In this document: piece by piece, positions 15,967-25,079 of the stretch
How positions within the stretch are numbered: the stretch's first letter is position 1
How the letters are laid out: each line of letters starts with the position of its first letter
NCBI GenBank assembly: GCA_012103325.1
Contig: WLWY01000007.1
Span: 186,001 to 250,000, forward strand
Direction: 5' to 3'
DNA length: 64,000 nt
Source of the DNA: Alphaproteobacteria bacterium
GTDB lineage: Bacteria; Pseudomonadota; Alphaproteobacteria; UBA8366; GCA-2717185
Position numbers and translations under genes: made by a program
The notes under the pieces: generated by a model
The model's database searches: none
Told to the model about the DNA's origin: nothing
The model's input: only the letters and a program-made list of their open reading frames with translations

Positions 15967-17235
15967 CTACCGGTGATCTTTGGCCATGACCATCGCCGAT
16001 CCCGTACCGGGCATGGCCCAGCCTAGATTGGCGGACAGCTCCGCGTCCTTGACCTGACGGCAGCCACCTTCGGCATAGTCGTATGTGTGTTGTTTCTTAC
16101 CGTCTGGCCCGACCGGACAGGAATCGTCCGCGGTACCGCGAAGCTGGCGGGTATTCTCGATCACCATGCTCATGCCATGCGTGTAGCCTTCGCACAGATG
16201 GCCGCCCGACGTGTTGTTCGGCCGCGCGCCGCCAAGTTCGATAGTCCCGGAGGAAACATAATCGCCGCCTTCGCCCTTCTTGCAGAAGCCGTAATCTTCA
16301 AGCTGCAGCATCGTTGTGAAGGTAAAGGCGTCGTAGGACCCGGTGACATCGATGTCCTCGGGGCCGACACCCGCGTTGGGCCACAAGATATCCTTGGCGT
16401 AGTGGCCGGCGACGGTGGAAATGGGGCCGTGCTGATAGTGCATGTCAATGCGCGGCTTGCAGCAACGGCCGACGACCGACTGGATGACCGCCGGCGGATT
16501 CGGACAGTCCCGCGCCCTGTTGAGGCGCGTGACGATGATGCAGGTCGCGTTGTCGGTTTCTACGCAGCAATCCAGCAGATGCAATGGCTTGCAGATGATC
16601 CGAGAGTTGATCACGTCGTCGACGGTATAGCGCGTCTTGTAATAGGCCTTTGGATTGTTCGAGGCGTGTTTCGAATGCGCCACTTTCACGCCGGCGACTT
16701 GCTCCGGCGTGGTGCCGTAATCGTACATGTGGCGCAGGAAGGTTGGCGCGAACATTTGTCCGGCGCTTTGCCAGCCATAGGCGCGGTGGTGGATCTGGTC
16801 GCCGTTGATAGGTACCGCGGAGCGCGCGCCGGTACCGCCGATGCGGACCGCGCTGTAGCCGTTCATGGCGCGGAAGATCGCCACCGTCTTGCACATGCCG
16901 GCCTCGATGACGCCAATCGCGATACCGACCAGCGCTTCCGTCGAGGAGCCGCCGCCATGCACGTCCATGTAGAAGTTAAGCCGAATACCGAGATCGCCTG
17001 CGATGAAGGTCGAGAAGGTCGAGTCGTTGCCGGAATAGCTCAGCATGCCGTCGATATCGCCAGCCTCCATGCCCGCATCGTCCATCGCGTTCTTGATCGC
17101 CCAGGTACCAAGGGCACGCGTTGTTTCATTGGAGCCGCGACGATAGGTCGTCTCCCCAATGCCGCAGATCGCATATTTTCCTCGGAGAAACTTTTCTGTC
17201 GAAGTGTCCGCTTCGCTGACGCTCGATAAAGACAT
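15967..17235 (-). CDS. thiolase-fold lipid-transfer/aldolase-like protein lacking the nucleophilic cysteine
   Basis: A 422-residue thiolase superfamily protein. The N-terminal half reads YAICGIGETTYRRGSNETTR and ends in a segment where thiolases carry C-x-S/G; here it is VHGGGSSTEALVG (residues 92-104), with serine/glycine and no cysteine. The C-terminal half keeps GGHLCEGYTHGMSMVIEN. This resembles SCP-x/Ltp2-type proteins, some of which act with DUF35 partners as retro-aldolases on CoA thioesters. The ATG at 17235 follows GGGAGCGAAGG. Operon with the DUF35 gene. Aldolase function is inferred, not shown. Confidence 0.85.
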   Translation of the reverse strand: MSLSSVSEADTSTEKFLRGKYAICGIGETTYRRGSNETTRALGTWAIKNAMDDAGMEAGDIDGMLSYSGNDSTFSTFIAGDLGIRLNFYMDVHGGGSSTEALVGIAIGVIEAGMCKTVAIFRAMNGYSAVRIGGTGARSAVPINGDQIHHRAYGWQSAGQMFAPTFLRHMYDYGTTPEQVAGVKVAHSKHASNNPKAYYKTRYTVDDVINSRIICKPLHLLDCCVETDNATCIIVTRLNRARDCPNPPAVIQSVVGRCCKPRIDMHYQHGPISTVAGHYAKDILWPNAGVGPEDIDVTGSYDAFTFTTMLQLEDYGFCKKGEGGDYVSSGTIELGGARPNNTSGGHLCEGYTHGMSMVIENTRQLRGTADDSCPVGPDGKKQHTYDYAEGGCRQVKDAELSANLGWAMPGTGSAMVMAKDHR

Positions 17236-17363
17236 GTGCCTTCGCTCCCTCCCGTCGCCGGCTTGCCGTCCGGCCCTATTCGCTGGAATAATGTCTATAT
17301 AAACGGAACGATGTTTGAGCGCCCGCGTCAAGAGGGCGGCGCGAAATCGAGAAGGAGATGGGT

Positions 17364-18263
17364 ATGGGCCTGGAGATCACGCCGACCGATGCGACACTCG
17401 CTGCGACGGTGTGCGGCGTCAACCTGGCGCAACTCGACGATACGACGTTCGAGGTTATCGAGGATGCCTGGCATGAACACGGCGTTCTGATATTCCCGGA
17501 ACAGCATCTCGACAACGAAGCGCATCTCGCCTTCACCCGCCGCTTCGGTGCGCTGGAGCAAAGCATCCGGCGGACGCGGACGACGGGCATTTCCAATTTA
17601 AGCAACGTGCAGGCCGATGGGTCGGTGGCGCCGCCCTCAAGTCTTCAGGCGCGCTTCCTCGTCGGCAATACCTATTGGCATAGCGACAGCTCCTACAAGC
17701 GGGTCGGCGCGAAGGCATCGATCCTGGCGGCTCACGTCGTGCCAACTGAAGGCGGCGAGACCGAATGGGCCGATATGCGCGCCGCCTATGACGCGCTCGA
17801 TGATGACAGGAAGGCGTGGCTCGACGACAAGATTGCCGTGCACGACTACGCCTTCAGCCATGCGCCGTATGGCGGGCTGGAGATACTGAACAAGGACGAA
17901 CTTTCCCACCTCGATCCGGTGGAGCACCCGGTCGTCCGCATCCATCCGGCGACGGGCCGCAAGATCTTGTTCGTCGGCCGGCACGCCAGCCACATCCTGG
18001 GGGAAGATCTGGAAGAAAGCCGCAAACTGCTGGCCGACCTAACCGAGCAGGGTGCACAGCCGCCGCGGATCTACAAACACACATGGGTGGCGGGAGACAT
18101 TGTCATCTGGGACAATCGCTGTGTTCTGCACCGTGGCCACCACTGGCCCGAAGACCAGCCCCGAACCATGGTCCGCACCACCGTTGCCGGCGATGCGCCC
18201 GGCAACGAGTGGGTGGCGGCAGGGGAAGCGAACCGGCCAGAGGTGGTGCAAGGCGAGTTTTAG
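17364..18263 (+). CDS. TauD/TfdA-family 2-oxoglutarate/Fe(II) dioxygenase
   Basis: A 299-residue enzyme. The facial triad is visible: HSD in TYWHSDSSYKR (His106, Asp108) and the distal His in CVLHRGHHW, with an Arg for 2-oxoglutarate in QPRTMVRTTV. The N-terminus (ITPTDATLAATVCGVNL, HGVLIFPEQHLD) is typical of the TfdA branch. These enzymes hydroxylate sulfonates, aryloxyacetates and related acids. The start at 17364 is preferred over an ATG at 17358, which sits directly against the GGAG. Divergent from the thiolase gene with 128 bp between. Confidence 0.93.
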   Translation: MGLEITPTDATLAATVCGVNLAQLDDTTFEVIEDAWHEHGVLIFPEQHLDNEAHLAFTRRFGALEQSIRRTRTTGISNLSNVQADGSVAPPSSLQARFLVGNTYWHSDSSYKRVGAKASILAAHVVPTEGGETEWADMRAAYDALDDDRKAWLDDKIAVHDYAFSHAPYGGLEILNKDELSHLDPVEHPVVRIHPATGRKILFVGRHASHILGEDLEESRKLLADLTEQGAQPPRIYKHTWVAGDIVIWDNRCVLHRGHHWPEDQPRTMVRTTVAGDAPGNEWVAAGEANRPEVVQGEF

Positions 18264-18275
18264 ATCCGTGGGCCG

Positions 18276-19313
18276 TCAGACGCCTTTGAAATTCACGCCG
18301 CCTTCCAACGCCATGACTTCGCCAGTAGTTGGGGCGCGGCGTGCAGCATTGCGGCGCTCCAATATGGGGCCGAGTTGGGCCACGGCGATACCGAAGACAA
18401 TGATGCCGCCGCCAAGGAGGACAGCCATATTGGGCGTTTCTCCGAGCAGCAGGATCGCAAAAAGTACGCCGGCGACCGGAGTGAAAGAGTTCGCGAGGGA
18501 GACTTGCGCCGCGCCTGTCGTGATGATGCCTTTGAACCAGGAGATCTGACCGGCGACGACAACGACTGCGCCATAGACCAGCATCCATTGCCACAGGAAT
18601 GGTGAGAAGACGTCCTGGAAATGCTCCGCGTCGAACAGGTACAGGACGACAAGAAAGAAGAACACGGTGCCGATTCCGGTACGAATGGTAATGAAAATTC
18701 CGAGTGGCACACGTTCGAGAAAGCGCTTGCCGAGCAGCGCGGCAACGACAAGAGCGATGGCGGCGAAGGCAGCGTAGATTTCGCCGGTGCCGAACGCCAT
18801 TGGATCGAAGCGGACCTGCAGCCAGAAGATCGCCACCGCGCCGATAATTGTGATCGTTGTACCGATGATCTCCCAACGGTTGACTTTTGCCTTGAATAGG
18901 ACCGCGGACAACAGGAGGAACAGCGGCGGTTCGATGCGTCCCATCAGCAGGACGTTCGTTACGCTTGTCGTTTCGAGTGCGAGAAATATCAGCGTCGGCC
19001 CAATTGCCCCTGACAGGATCGCGAGGACGATGAGGCTGATCCAATCGATCGCGGTAAGCGACCGCAAGGCGTCCTTGGTCCAAGACTTCCGAAAGATGGC
19101 CGCCAAGGTTACGCAGGCAACCAAATTGCCGACGAAAAGAAGGTTGCAGAAGCTGATTGGGTTGCGGCCGTCGATCGGGTGCATGGCGCCGATATTGACG
19201 AGGAGTACGATAATCGAATTCGAGGCGCCGAAGATGAAGATCGACGCCCACACCAATACCGGCCCCGGGATAGAGGAAAATCGCGACGGTGTGGGATTTT
19301 CGACGGCGGTCAT
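18276..19313 (-). CDS. DMT-superfamily (EamA-type) transporter
   Basis: A 345-residue inner-membrane protein with ten hydrophobic segments in two EamA repeats. The second repeat contains PFLWQWMLVYGAVVVVAGQI and FTPVAGVLFAILLLGETPN; the P...A...G.l.lgE motif is the EamA hallmark. Such proteins export metabolites such as amino acids or nucleotides. It converges on the dioxygenase gene (12 bp) and is codirectional with the DoxX gene, 13 bp downstream of it. Substrate unknown. Confidence 0.9.
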   Translation of the reverse strand: MTAVENPTPSRFSSIPGPVLVWASIFIFGASNSIIVLLVNIGAMHPIDGRNPISFCNLLFVGNLVACVTLAAIFRKSWTKDALRSLTAIDWISLIVLAILSGAIGPTLIFLALETTSVTNVLLMGRIEPPLFLLLSAVLFKAKVNRWEIIGTTITIIGAVAIFWLQVRFDPMAFGTGEIYAAFAAIALVVAALLGKRFLERVPLGIFITIRTGIGTVFFFLVVLYLFDAEHFQDVFSPFLWQWMLVYGAVVVVAGQISWFKGIITTGAAQVSLANSFTPVAGVLFAILLLGETPNMAVLLGGGIIVFGIAVAQLGPILERRNAARRAPTTGEVMALEGGVNFKGV

Positions 19314-19326
19314 GACGCGTCTGGGC

Positions 19327-19833
19327 TTAGCTTGCGTTGCCGCATCGCGCCAGCCCCAATTTTTGAGCGATCAGATGGTCGAAGCTGATCGGGCCGGGTC
19401 CGGAGACCATCAGCCAGGCAAAAAGAATGACGTACAAGACCTGCGGCAGATAAAGAAAATAGTCGAGCCAGTTCAGGAACGACAGACCGGCCGGGATCGT
19501 ATGTACTTCCACCGTTGCGATAGCCACGATCATGGCGATCGTGAGCGCGATGCCGCAGAAGGTCGACAGCAATCCTAAAGTGAGCAGGCTGCCGCCGAAG
19601 AACTCCACGGACGCCAGAAAAACGGCGAAGAACTCCGGGAAGGGGATGCCGATTTCGTGCATGACTTCCAGCAGCCCGGCCTTGTTCTTTTCAACAAATA
19701 GCTTGTTCCATCCCGAAATGGCGAAAAACAAGCCCAGCGATACACGCGCTAGTAAGATAGGAGCCCATTCCCATTTCTTGTCACCCTGTAGAACGATTGA
19801 CGCAACTTGCTTCACGAAAGGGTGGTTCAACAT
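19327..19833 (-). CDS. DoxX-family membrane protein
   Basis: A 168-residue protein with four hydrophobic segments. LARVSLGLFFAISGWNKLF and FAVFLASVEFFGGSLLTLGL give the DoxX pattern (helix 1 with a G-x-x-K motif, helix 2 with E-x-x-G-G). DoxX-like proteins are small inner-membrane subunits tied to quinone-linked redox or oxidative stress functions in some bacteria. It lies 13 bp upstream of the EamA gene and is probably cotranscribed with it. Confidence 0.88.
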   Translation of the reverse strand: MLNHPFVKQVASIVLQGDKKWEWAPILLARVSLGLFFAISGWNKLFVEKNKAGLLEVMHEIGIPFPEFFAVFLASVEFFGGSLLTLGLLSTFCGIALTIAMIVAIATVEVHTIPAGLSFLNWLDYFLYLPQVLYVILFAWLMVSGPGPISFDHLIAQKLGLARCGNAS

Positions 19834-20068
19834 GGGTACATCCCCCGCACAATTCGATTTCCAATGATGAGAATATGCGGGTTCTGTGTCGAGAAATGAA
19901 ATATCGATGAGTTTTGAAATCCATAGTCCTTAGCTATCGACAATCACCGACCTGGGGAACCAGGATTGAGTTGACGCCCCTAACTTCTGTTGGACGACGT
20001 TTCGATATAGTCTGGTCACGGTTTTAACGCTGCTGCGAAAATTTGCGGTCAGCACCGCAGAAGGATTG

Positions 20069-20857
20069 ATGTCGATGAGTGACTACGAACATATTCTGGC
20101 CGAAGAAGAGAACGGCGTCGGTATCCTGACGATGAACCGGCCCGAGGTGCTGAACGCGATGAACCGTCAGTTGACGACGGAACTGCACGACGCCATTCAA
20201 GAATGTTGTGCCAATGACGATATCGGCTGCATCGTCATCACCGGTTCTGGCGAGCGGGCGTTTTCGGCCGGCGGCGATATCCATGAGCAGCGTGAGAACG
20301 ACCGCAAATATTCCGAAGCGGAAATGGACAAGCGCAACGTTGCCTATCTGAAGATGAGCTACGAGATTGGCGCCTGTTCCAAGCCGACGATCGGGATGAT
20401 GAACGGTCTCGCTTATGGCGGTGCCGCGGTACTGTCGTCTTCGCTGGATATGCGGATCGGTTGCGAGGATACCAAGTTCCGCTTCCTCGCCGCCGCGTAT
20501 GGGCGGATCAACAGCACCTGGACATTGCCGAATCAGGTCGGCTGGCCGATGGCCAAAGAACTGTTATTCACTGCGCGCGTCGTCGAAGCGAAGGAAGCCC
20601 TTCGGATCGGACTGTTGAACCATTTGGTCCCGCGTGCGGAATTGCGGACGAAAACCATGGAAATCGCGGGCATGATTGCCGGTAACGACCGCAAGTCGGT
20701 CATGGGCATCAAACAGCTGCTGCTCGACGATATGGGCGGCAATCTGCAGGACCATTGGGCCAACGAAAAGCAGTACACCCGCGACGTGCTCCGGGGAGCG
20801 AAAGCGGAAGATGCGTTCCCTGAATTTATCGCGCGTAAGGGCCGGCCGGCCGGATGA
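20069..20857 (+). CDS. enoyl-CoA hydratase/isomerase (crotonase) family protein
   Basis: A 262-residue crotonase-fold protein. The CoA oxyanion-hole segments are present: AFSAGGDIHEQ (65-74) and GLAYGGAAVLSSSLDMRI (114-131). The two glutamates used by true enoyl-CoA hydratases appear lost: GGGxEL is GGAAVL, and the PE.GL segment is replaced by AAAYGRINSTWTLP. It is therefore likely an isomerase, hydrolase, lyase or other crotonase reaction. Starts at 20069 (ATG) or 20075 (ATG) are both served by GAAGGA; an upstream TTG is unlikely. It stands alone. Confidence 0.88.
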   Translation: MSMSDYEHILAEEENGVGILTMNRPEVLNAMNRQLTTELHDAIQECCANDDIGCIVITGSGERAFSAGGDIHEQRENDRKYSEAEMDKRNVAYLKMSYEIGACSKPTIGMMNGLAYGGAAVLSSSLDMRIGCEDTKFRFLAAAYGRINSTWTLPNQVGWPMAKELLFTARVVEAKEALRIGLLNHLVPRAELRTKTMEIAGMIAGNDRKSVMGIKQLLLDDMGGNLQDHWANEKQYTRDVLRGAKAEDAFPEFIARKGRPAG

Positions 20858-21014
20858 TATCGGAACGATAGGCTGGCTTTCCACAAAGATAGCGTTTAGA
20901 TGCTTAGCCGCTCTTTGATTGGCCGGGAAAGCCCCTTATCTTGGATGACAACCTACTGAGCCGCCATCGGGTAGCGGCGTCTCAATATTGCTTCGAAGGA
21001 TAACCGGCTCCCGC

Positions 21015-21665
21015 ATGGACATCATTTCCGACTTTCAGTTCGACCTTACCACTTTTATGCAGGTCGTTTTTATCGACCTGGTTCTTTCCGGTGACAATGC
21101 CATCATAATCGGCATGGCCGCCGCCGCCCTGCCGCCGGCGCTTCGCCAAAAGGCTATTGTGTGGGGCATAGCGCTGGCGGTCATCCTGCGGATCGTGCTC
21201 GCGGCGCTGACTGTCTATTTGCTGACCATCACGGGGCTGAAGCTGGTCGGCGGGCTGTTGTTGTTCGTCGTCTGCTACCAGCTTTGGAAAGACCTGGCGT
21301 CGGACGGCCACGAAGACAGCAGCGAAGAGGCGGGGTCGCAGGATGACGATGCCGCGGGGACGAGGGATAGTGGCGTTCTGTCACCGATGTTCCTGCGTGC
21401 AATGGCGACGATCATCGTTGCCGACGTTTCGATGTCTCTGGATAACGTGCTGGGTGTCGCCGGCGCCGCAAAGGATAATGTTCCGATGCTCGTGTTCGGG
21501 CTCGTGCTGTCCATCGTGCTTATGGCGGCGGGCGCGAATATCGTGGCACGCATGCTCAACCGCTACCAATGGATCGGGTATATCGGACTAGCGGTCATCG
21601 TTTGGGTCGCGGGAGAGATGACCTATCACGGGTTTGTGGAAGTTCACGAGTATTTGAGCGTCTGA
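21015..21665 (+). CDS. TerC-family integral membrane protein
   Basis: A 216-residue protein with about seven hydrophobic segments and the TerC/YjbE hallmarks: FIDLVLSGDNAIIIGMAA near the N-terminus and IIVADVSMSLDNVLGVAGAA in the second half, each with an Asp-Asn pair in the membrane. An acidic loop (DGHEDSSEEAGSQDDDAAG) lies between. Members are linked to manganese and other metal export, and tellurite resistance. The ATG at 21015 is chosen over an in-frame TTG at 20988 that begins the purine-rich leader. Confidence 0.92.
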   Translation: MDIISDFQFDLTTFMQVVFIDLVLSGDNAIIIGMAAAALPPALRQKAIVWGIALAVILRIVLAALTVYLLTITGLKLVGGLLLFVVCYQLWKDLASDGHEDSSEEAGSQDDDAAGTRDSGVLSPMFLRAMATIIVADVSMSLDNVLGVAGAAKDNVPMLVFGLVLSIVLMAAGANIVARMLNRYQWIGYIGLAVIVWVAGEMTYHGFVEVHEYLSV

Positions 21666-21677
21666 CCCGCACGAGCA

Positions 21678-22358
21678 TCAGCGTATGCCGCGCAGCAAGC
21701 GAAAGAAGTTCAACAACTGCATGGCCGATGCGGCGACATAGGTGTAGGCCGCCGCCTTCAGGATACCCCGCGCCGCGGGGACGTCGTCGGGCTTTATATA
21801 GGCACCTTCTTCGAGGATCGGTAGTGCCCGCTTGAAGCTGGCATCCAGTTCGACGGGCAGGGTGATCAGATTTGCAGCGACGCGGATCAAACCCATGACG
21901 ATGACGGCAACAACGCCCAGAATCAGCAATCGGGGACCTGCCGCCGCGGTGCCCGCGAAGGAGAGGCCGAACAAAATGACGCTGCCGACGGTATCGGTAA
22001 TCGCCGCCGCTTTGACGATGCGATGGCGCGCCTTCAGTGGTTTGTACTCGTCGCGGTCCTGCAGAGCATGGCCGACCTCGTGCGCCGCAACGGCAACCGC
22101 GGTAAGTGACCGACCCTCGTAATTGGCTTTGGTAAGCCGAACCGCCTTATCCGTTGGATCGTAGTGGTCCCCAGCAGGTGACGGCTCGACGATAACATCT
22201 GTCAGTTCGGCACTGTCCAGCAGGTGCCGCGCCAACTCGCCGCCTGTGCCGGGGAAATCCGGGCGGTCCGCCGAATGGCGCGACATGACCGACCGCACCC
22301 AGAGGGTTGGACCGAAGAGCAGCGCACAAACGAGCAGTGTCAGCAGCACCCAAATCAT
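21678..22358 (-). CDS. neutral zinc metallopeptidase, YugP/Zn_peptidase_2 family
   Basis: A 226-residue membrane-bound peptidase. A first hydrophobic segment (residues 1-19) precedes the conserved region DHYDPTDKAVRLTKANY and the zinc motif HEVGH in AVAAHEVGHALQDRDEY; two to three more hydrophobic segments follow (SVILFGLSFAGTAAAG, LLILGVVAVIVMGLI). This order is diagnostic of the YugP-like family. Its substrate and role are unknown. It lies 9 bp downstream of the SDR gene on the same strand. Confidence 0.9.
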   Translation of the reverse strand: MIWVLLTLLVCALLFGPTLWVRSVMSRHSADRPDFPGTGGELARHLLDSAELTDVIVEPSPAGDHYDPTDKAVRLTKANYEGRSLTAVAVAAHEVGHALQDRDEYKPLKARHRIVKAAAITDTVGSVILFGLSFAGTAAAGPRLLILGVVAVIVMGLIRVAANLITLPVELDASFKRALPILEEGAYIKPDDVPAARGILKAAAYTYVAASAMQLLNFFRLLRGIR

Positions 22359-22367
22359 TACTTCCCG

Positions 22368-23168
22368 TCAGCTCGCCGTCATGCCGCCGTCGATGACGAG
22401 TTCCGAGCCCGTCACCCAGGACGACTCGTCCGAAGCCAAATAGAGGCAGCCCATTGCGATATCCCGCGGTGTCCCGAAGCGGCCAAGCGGCGTTGCATCC
22501 ATGCGTATTTGCGCGATCTCCGGATTGGCGTGTCCCGGCGCGGTCATCGGCGTGTCGACGAAGCCCGGATGAATCGAATTCACCCGGATATGGTCCGACG
22601 CATACTGGATCGCGGCCGACTTAGAGAAGATACGCACCGCGCCTTTCGACGCATGATAGGCGGCATTGGCGAACGAGCCGATAATCCCGCAGATCGAGGA
22701 AATATTGACGATCGATCCGCCGCCGGCCCGGCGCATTAAGGGAATGGCGGCCTTCGTGCCGAGGAACGTACCCGTCGCGTTGACCGCCATGATGTGGTTC
22801 CATTTTTCCAAGGTCTGCTCTTCCACCAGGCCGCCGGCGTTCAAAGTGGTTTGGATGTTTTGCTTCGGATCGCGGCCGGAAACGCCGGCGCTGTTCGTCA
22901 AGATGTCGAGTTGGCCGAATGTATCTTCGGTCTCCGTCACGAGGGCAGTCCATTGCGCTTCGTCGGTTACGTTGAGTGGCCGGTAGATTGCTGTGCCGCC
23001 GTTGGCTTCGATTTCACCGACGACGGTTTCGCCGGCTGCGTCGTTTACGTCGCAGACCACGATTGATGCGCCGTGGGCGCTGAACACGCGCGCCGTCTCC
23101 GCGCCGATGCCGGACGCCCCGCCGGTTACGATCGCCACTTTATCGGTCAGACGCTTTCCCGGTTCCAT
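22368..23168 (-). CDS. short-chain dehydrogenase/reductase
   Basis: A 266-residue classical SDR. It has the NAD(P) glycine motif TGGASGIG (15-22), the acidic residue after strand 2 (VCDVND) suggesting NAD preference, NSAG, and the catalytic Ser (NISSICG) and Tyr-x3-Lys (YHASK). The C-terminal WVTGSELVIDGGMTAS is standard. The start at 23168 follows AGGAGGAAGAC. Such enzymes oxidise secondary alcohols (steroid or cyclic alcohol type); substrate not determined. Confidence 0.93.
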   Translation of the reverse strand: MEPGKRLTDKVAIVTGGASGIGAETARVFSAHGASIVVCDVNDAAGETVVGEIEANGGTAIYRPLNVTDEAQWTALVTETEDTFGQLDILTNSAGVSGRDPKQNIQTTLNAGGLVEEQTLEKWNHIMAVNATGTFLGTKAAIPLMRRAGGGSIVNISSICGIIGSFANAAYHASKGAVRIFSKSAAIQYASDHIRVNSIHPGFVDTPMTAPGHANPEIAQIRMDATPLGRFGTPRDIAMGCLYLASDESSWVTGSELVIDGGMTAS

Positions 23169-23266
23169 GTCTTCCTCCTGTTTCAATAACGTTGCGTCGA
23201 TGTTGGAACGCGCGCGCTATAAGGGCAAGGCTTTGCAGAGGTTCAGGCTCTTGATAGGATCGCGCC

Positions 23267-24261
23267 ATGTCTCTTGTTGAATCGGAAGAATTGGTTGTCC
23301 CCCTTGGCGACTTTGCGGGGCGGGGCGGGGCGCCTGGCGTGGCGAGACGCTCGGTGCGGAGGAGGGCGTGCTGCGCCTGGACCGGGCCTGCCTGGATGAA
23401 CTCGATGCGGTGGTCGAGGAGGTGCGAGCGAACCCGCTGCCGACCCTTATGATGACGCCGGACCTGTTCGAACTGCCGGCGTGCCGGGCGTTGATGACGC
23501 AGGCCAACGCGGAAATCAAGGGCGGGCTAGGCTTCGTAATTATCGACCGGTTACCCGTCGACAAATACACCAGCGATGAAGCCGTTATGCTCTATTGGCT
23601 GCTTGGTTCGATGATCGCCCGCCCAGTCGCGCAGAGCTGGGACGGTAAGATGATTTACGACGTCTACGACAAGGGAAAGCCGCCCGGCAACGGTGTGCGC
23701 CCGGACGTGACCAACGTGCGGCAAAACTTCCATACCGACAACAGCTACAATCTCTGCGCACCGCACTATCTTGGCCTGCTGTGCCTGCAAACCGCAAAGT
23801 CCGGCGGGATCAGCCGCCTGATCAGTTTCCGTGCGGCCCATAACGAGATGAGGCGGCGGCACCCGGATCTGTTACCAAGGCTTTACCAGCCGTTTTATTT
23901 CGACCGCCAACGCGAGCATGCGCCGGACGATGTGATGACGGTCCGCCATGCCATGTTCGAGAACCATGACGGTGCGTTGGTCGCGCGGCTGTCTATTCGC
24001 CAAGTCGTGCATGGCTACAAGCTGGCCGGGAGGACGCTCGACCCGGAAGGCAAGGCGGCACTGGAAGCGCTCGAGGCGATTCTGGAAGAGCCGGCGATGT
24101 GGAAGGACTTCTTCTTCGAACCTGGTCAGATCCAGTTTCTCGACAACCGGCGCTGCGGTCATTGCCGCACGGCGTTCGAGGATTATCCCGAGCCGGAACG
24201 ACGCCGCCGGCTGGTTCGCCTGTGGCTGCGCGATAGTGGCCGCACCTTCTACCACGGCTGA
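23267..24261 (+). CDS. TauD/TfdA-like dioxygenase, apparent frameshift near N-terminus
   Basis: The main body (from GTG 23368, 297 codons) is a 2-oxoglutarate/Fe(II) dioxygenase: NFHTDNSYN (His-x-Asp) and NRRCGHCRTAFEDY (distal His, then 2-oxoglutarate Arg). The natural N-terminus lies in another frame: ATG 23267 with AGGA upstream encodes MSLVESEELVVPLGDFAG, and the body frame resumes with AWRGETLGAEEG from 23332. The two join if one base is added in the G-rich run around 23317-23333. Either a recent frameshift or a sequencing error in the G tract. Without the repair, translation from GTG 23368 would lose about 35 residues. Confidence 0.75.
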
Positions 24262-24278
24262 ATTTCAGGCACGGCGAA

Positions 24279-24304
24279 GCAGCGGCCCGTTCCCGAACCG
24301 CTGC
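24279..24304. terminator. possible bidirectional terminator hairpin
   Basis: GCAGCGG (24279-24285) and CCGCTGC (24298-24304) form a 7-bp perfect stem with a 12-base loop, in the short gap between the convergent dioxygenase and PEP-CTERM genes. A modest T-containing tract follows on the plus strand. The position favours a shared terminator, but the weak T run makes this tentative. Confidence 0.4.
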
Positions 24305-24332
24305 AATTCGCTTTAACCGCTACGCCGTTTGC

Positions 24333-25043
24333 TTAGCGCTTACGACGCCGCCGCGCGATACCAAGACCGGCAAGCCCGATACCGAACAGGGCAAGCATTT
24401 CCGGTTCCGGAACCGATACGCGAGTTGCCGTTCCAGAGCCGCAGATGAGGCCGGTGTCGCAAATCACGAGGAAGTCTGACGTAAGAAAGATTTCCTCGAG
24501 ACTCTCGACAAAAAAGCCGGTGGCCGTTTCGAAGGGGTCGATGAGATCACCGTCTTCCTCTTCCAACCCGTACACGGCGATCTGTTCCGCATCCTCGTCG
24601 AAAAACTCTTCAAAACTTCCGAAATCGGCTTCGAAAAGTTCATCGAATTCAAGCTCGCACGTATCGATACCAAAGATTGTAATGTTCGTGCATTCGGTTC
24701 TATCGATAATTTCGGGCCCCCAACCTTCTGGTCCCTCGGGCGAAATGCCGGCTACAGCGTTGCCCGGCGTGAATCCGGCTGGCGTGCCGAAGTCGATCGC
24801 AAAGCCAGCAATGGATTGCGACTGCGCCGGTCCACCATGGGTTAACGAGTAGTCGATTCTGAAGCCCGGGCTGTTGAGCTGAGCTTGTTCTTCAAAAATA
24901 GCAGTCGTATTGACTGTAATCCCTTCCGTCACGGTCACCACGCTGGGTGGAATCGGTTGACCGGCGGAAGCCTGTACACTGCCTAACAACGCAGCGATGC
25001 AAAAAGCCGTCACTGCGATAATAGAGCGGGAGCGAATAATCAT
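24333..25043 (-). CDS. PEP-CTERM sorting domain protein
   Basis: A 236-residue secreted protein: signal peptide at 1-28 (IIAVTAFCIAALLGSVQASA), an acidic middle (many Asp/Glu, e.g. FEADFGSFEEFFDEDAEQ), and a C-terminal PEP-CTERM tail of VPEPEM (from about residue 211), a hydrophobic helix and ARRRRKR. The tail is the signal cut by exosortase (EpsH/XrtA type) for surface attachment or release with exopolysaccharide. GGAGGAAAG lies before the ATG, with an apparent sigma-54 promoter at 25080-25096 and two operator-like sites further upstream. The cargo domain is not recognised. Confidence 0.92.
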   Translation of the reverse strand: MIIRSRSIIAVTAFCIAALLGSVQASAGQPIPPSVVTVTEGITVNTTAIFEEQAQLNSPGFRIDYSLTHGGPAQSQSIAGFAIDFGTPAGFTPGNAVAGISPEGPEGWGPEIIDRTECTNITIFGIDTCELEFDELFEADFGSFEEFFDEDAEQIAVYGLEEEDGDLIDPFETATGFFVESLEEIFLTSDFLVICDTGLICGSGTATRVSVPEPEMLALFGIGLAGLGIARRRRKR

Positions 25044-25079
25044 AGCGTCTTTCCTCCACGCCCCTCCAATCTCTATTTT

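Noticed and set aside
16087..17229. 380-codon open frame on the plus strand
   Set aside because: Antisense to the thiolase gene, which has the conserved motifs; no family features in this frame.
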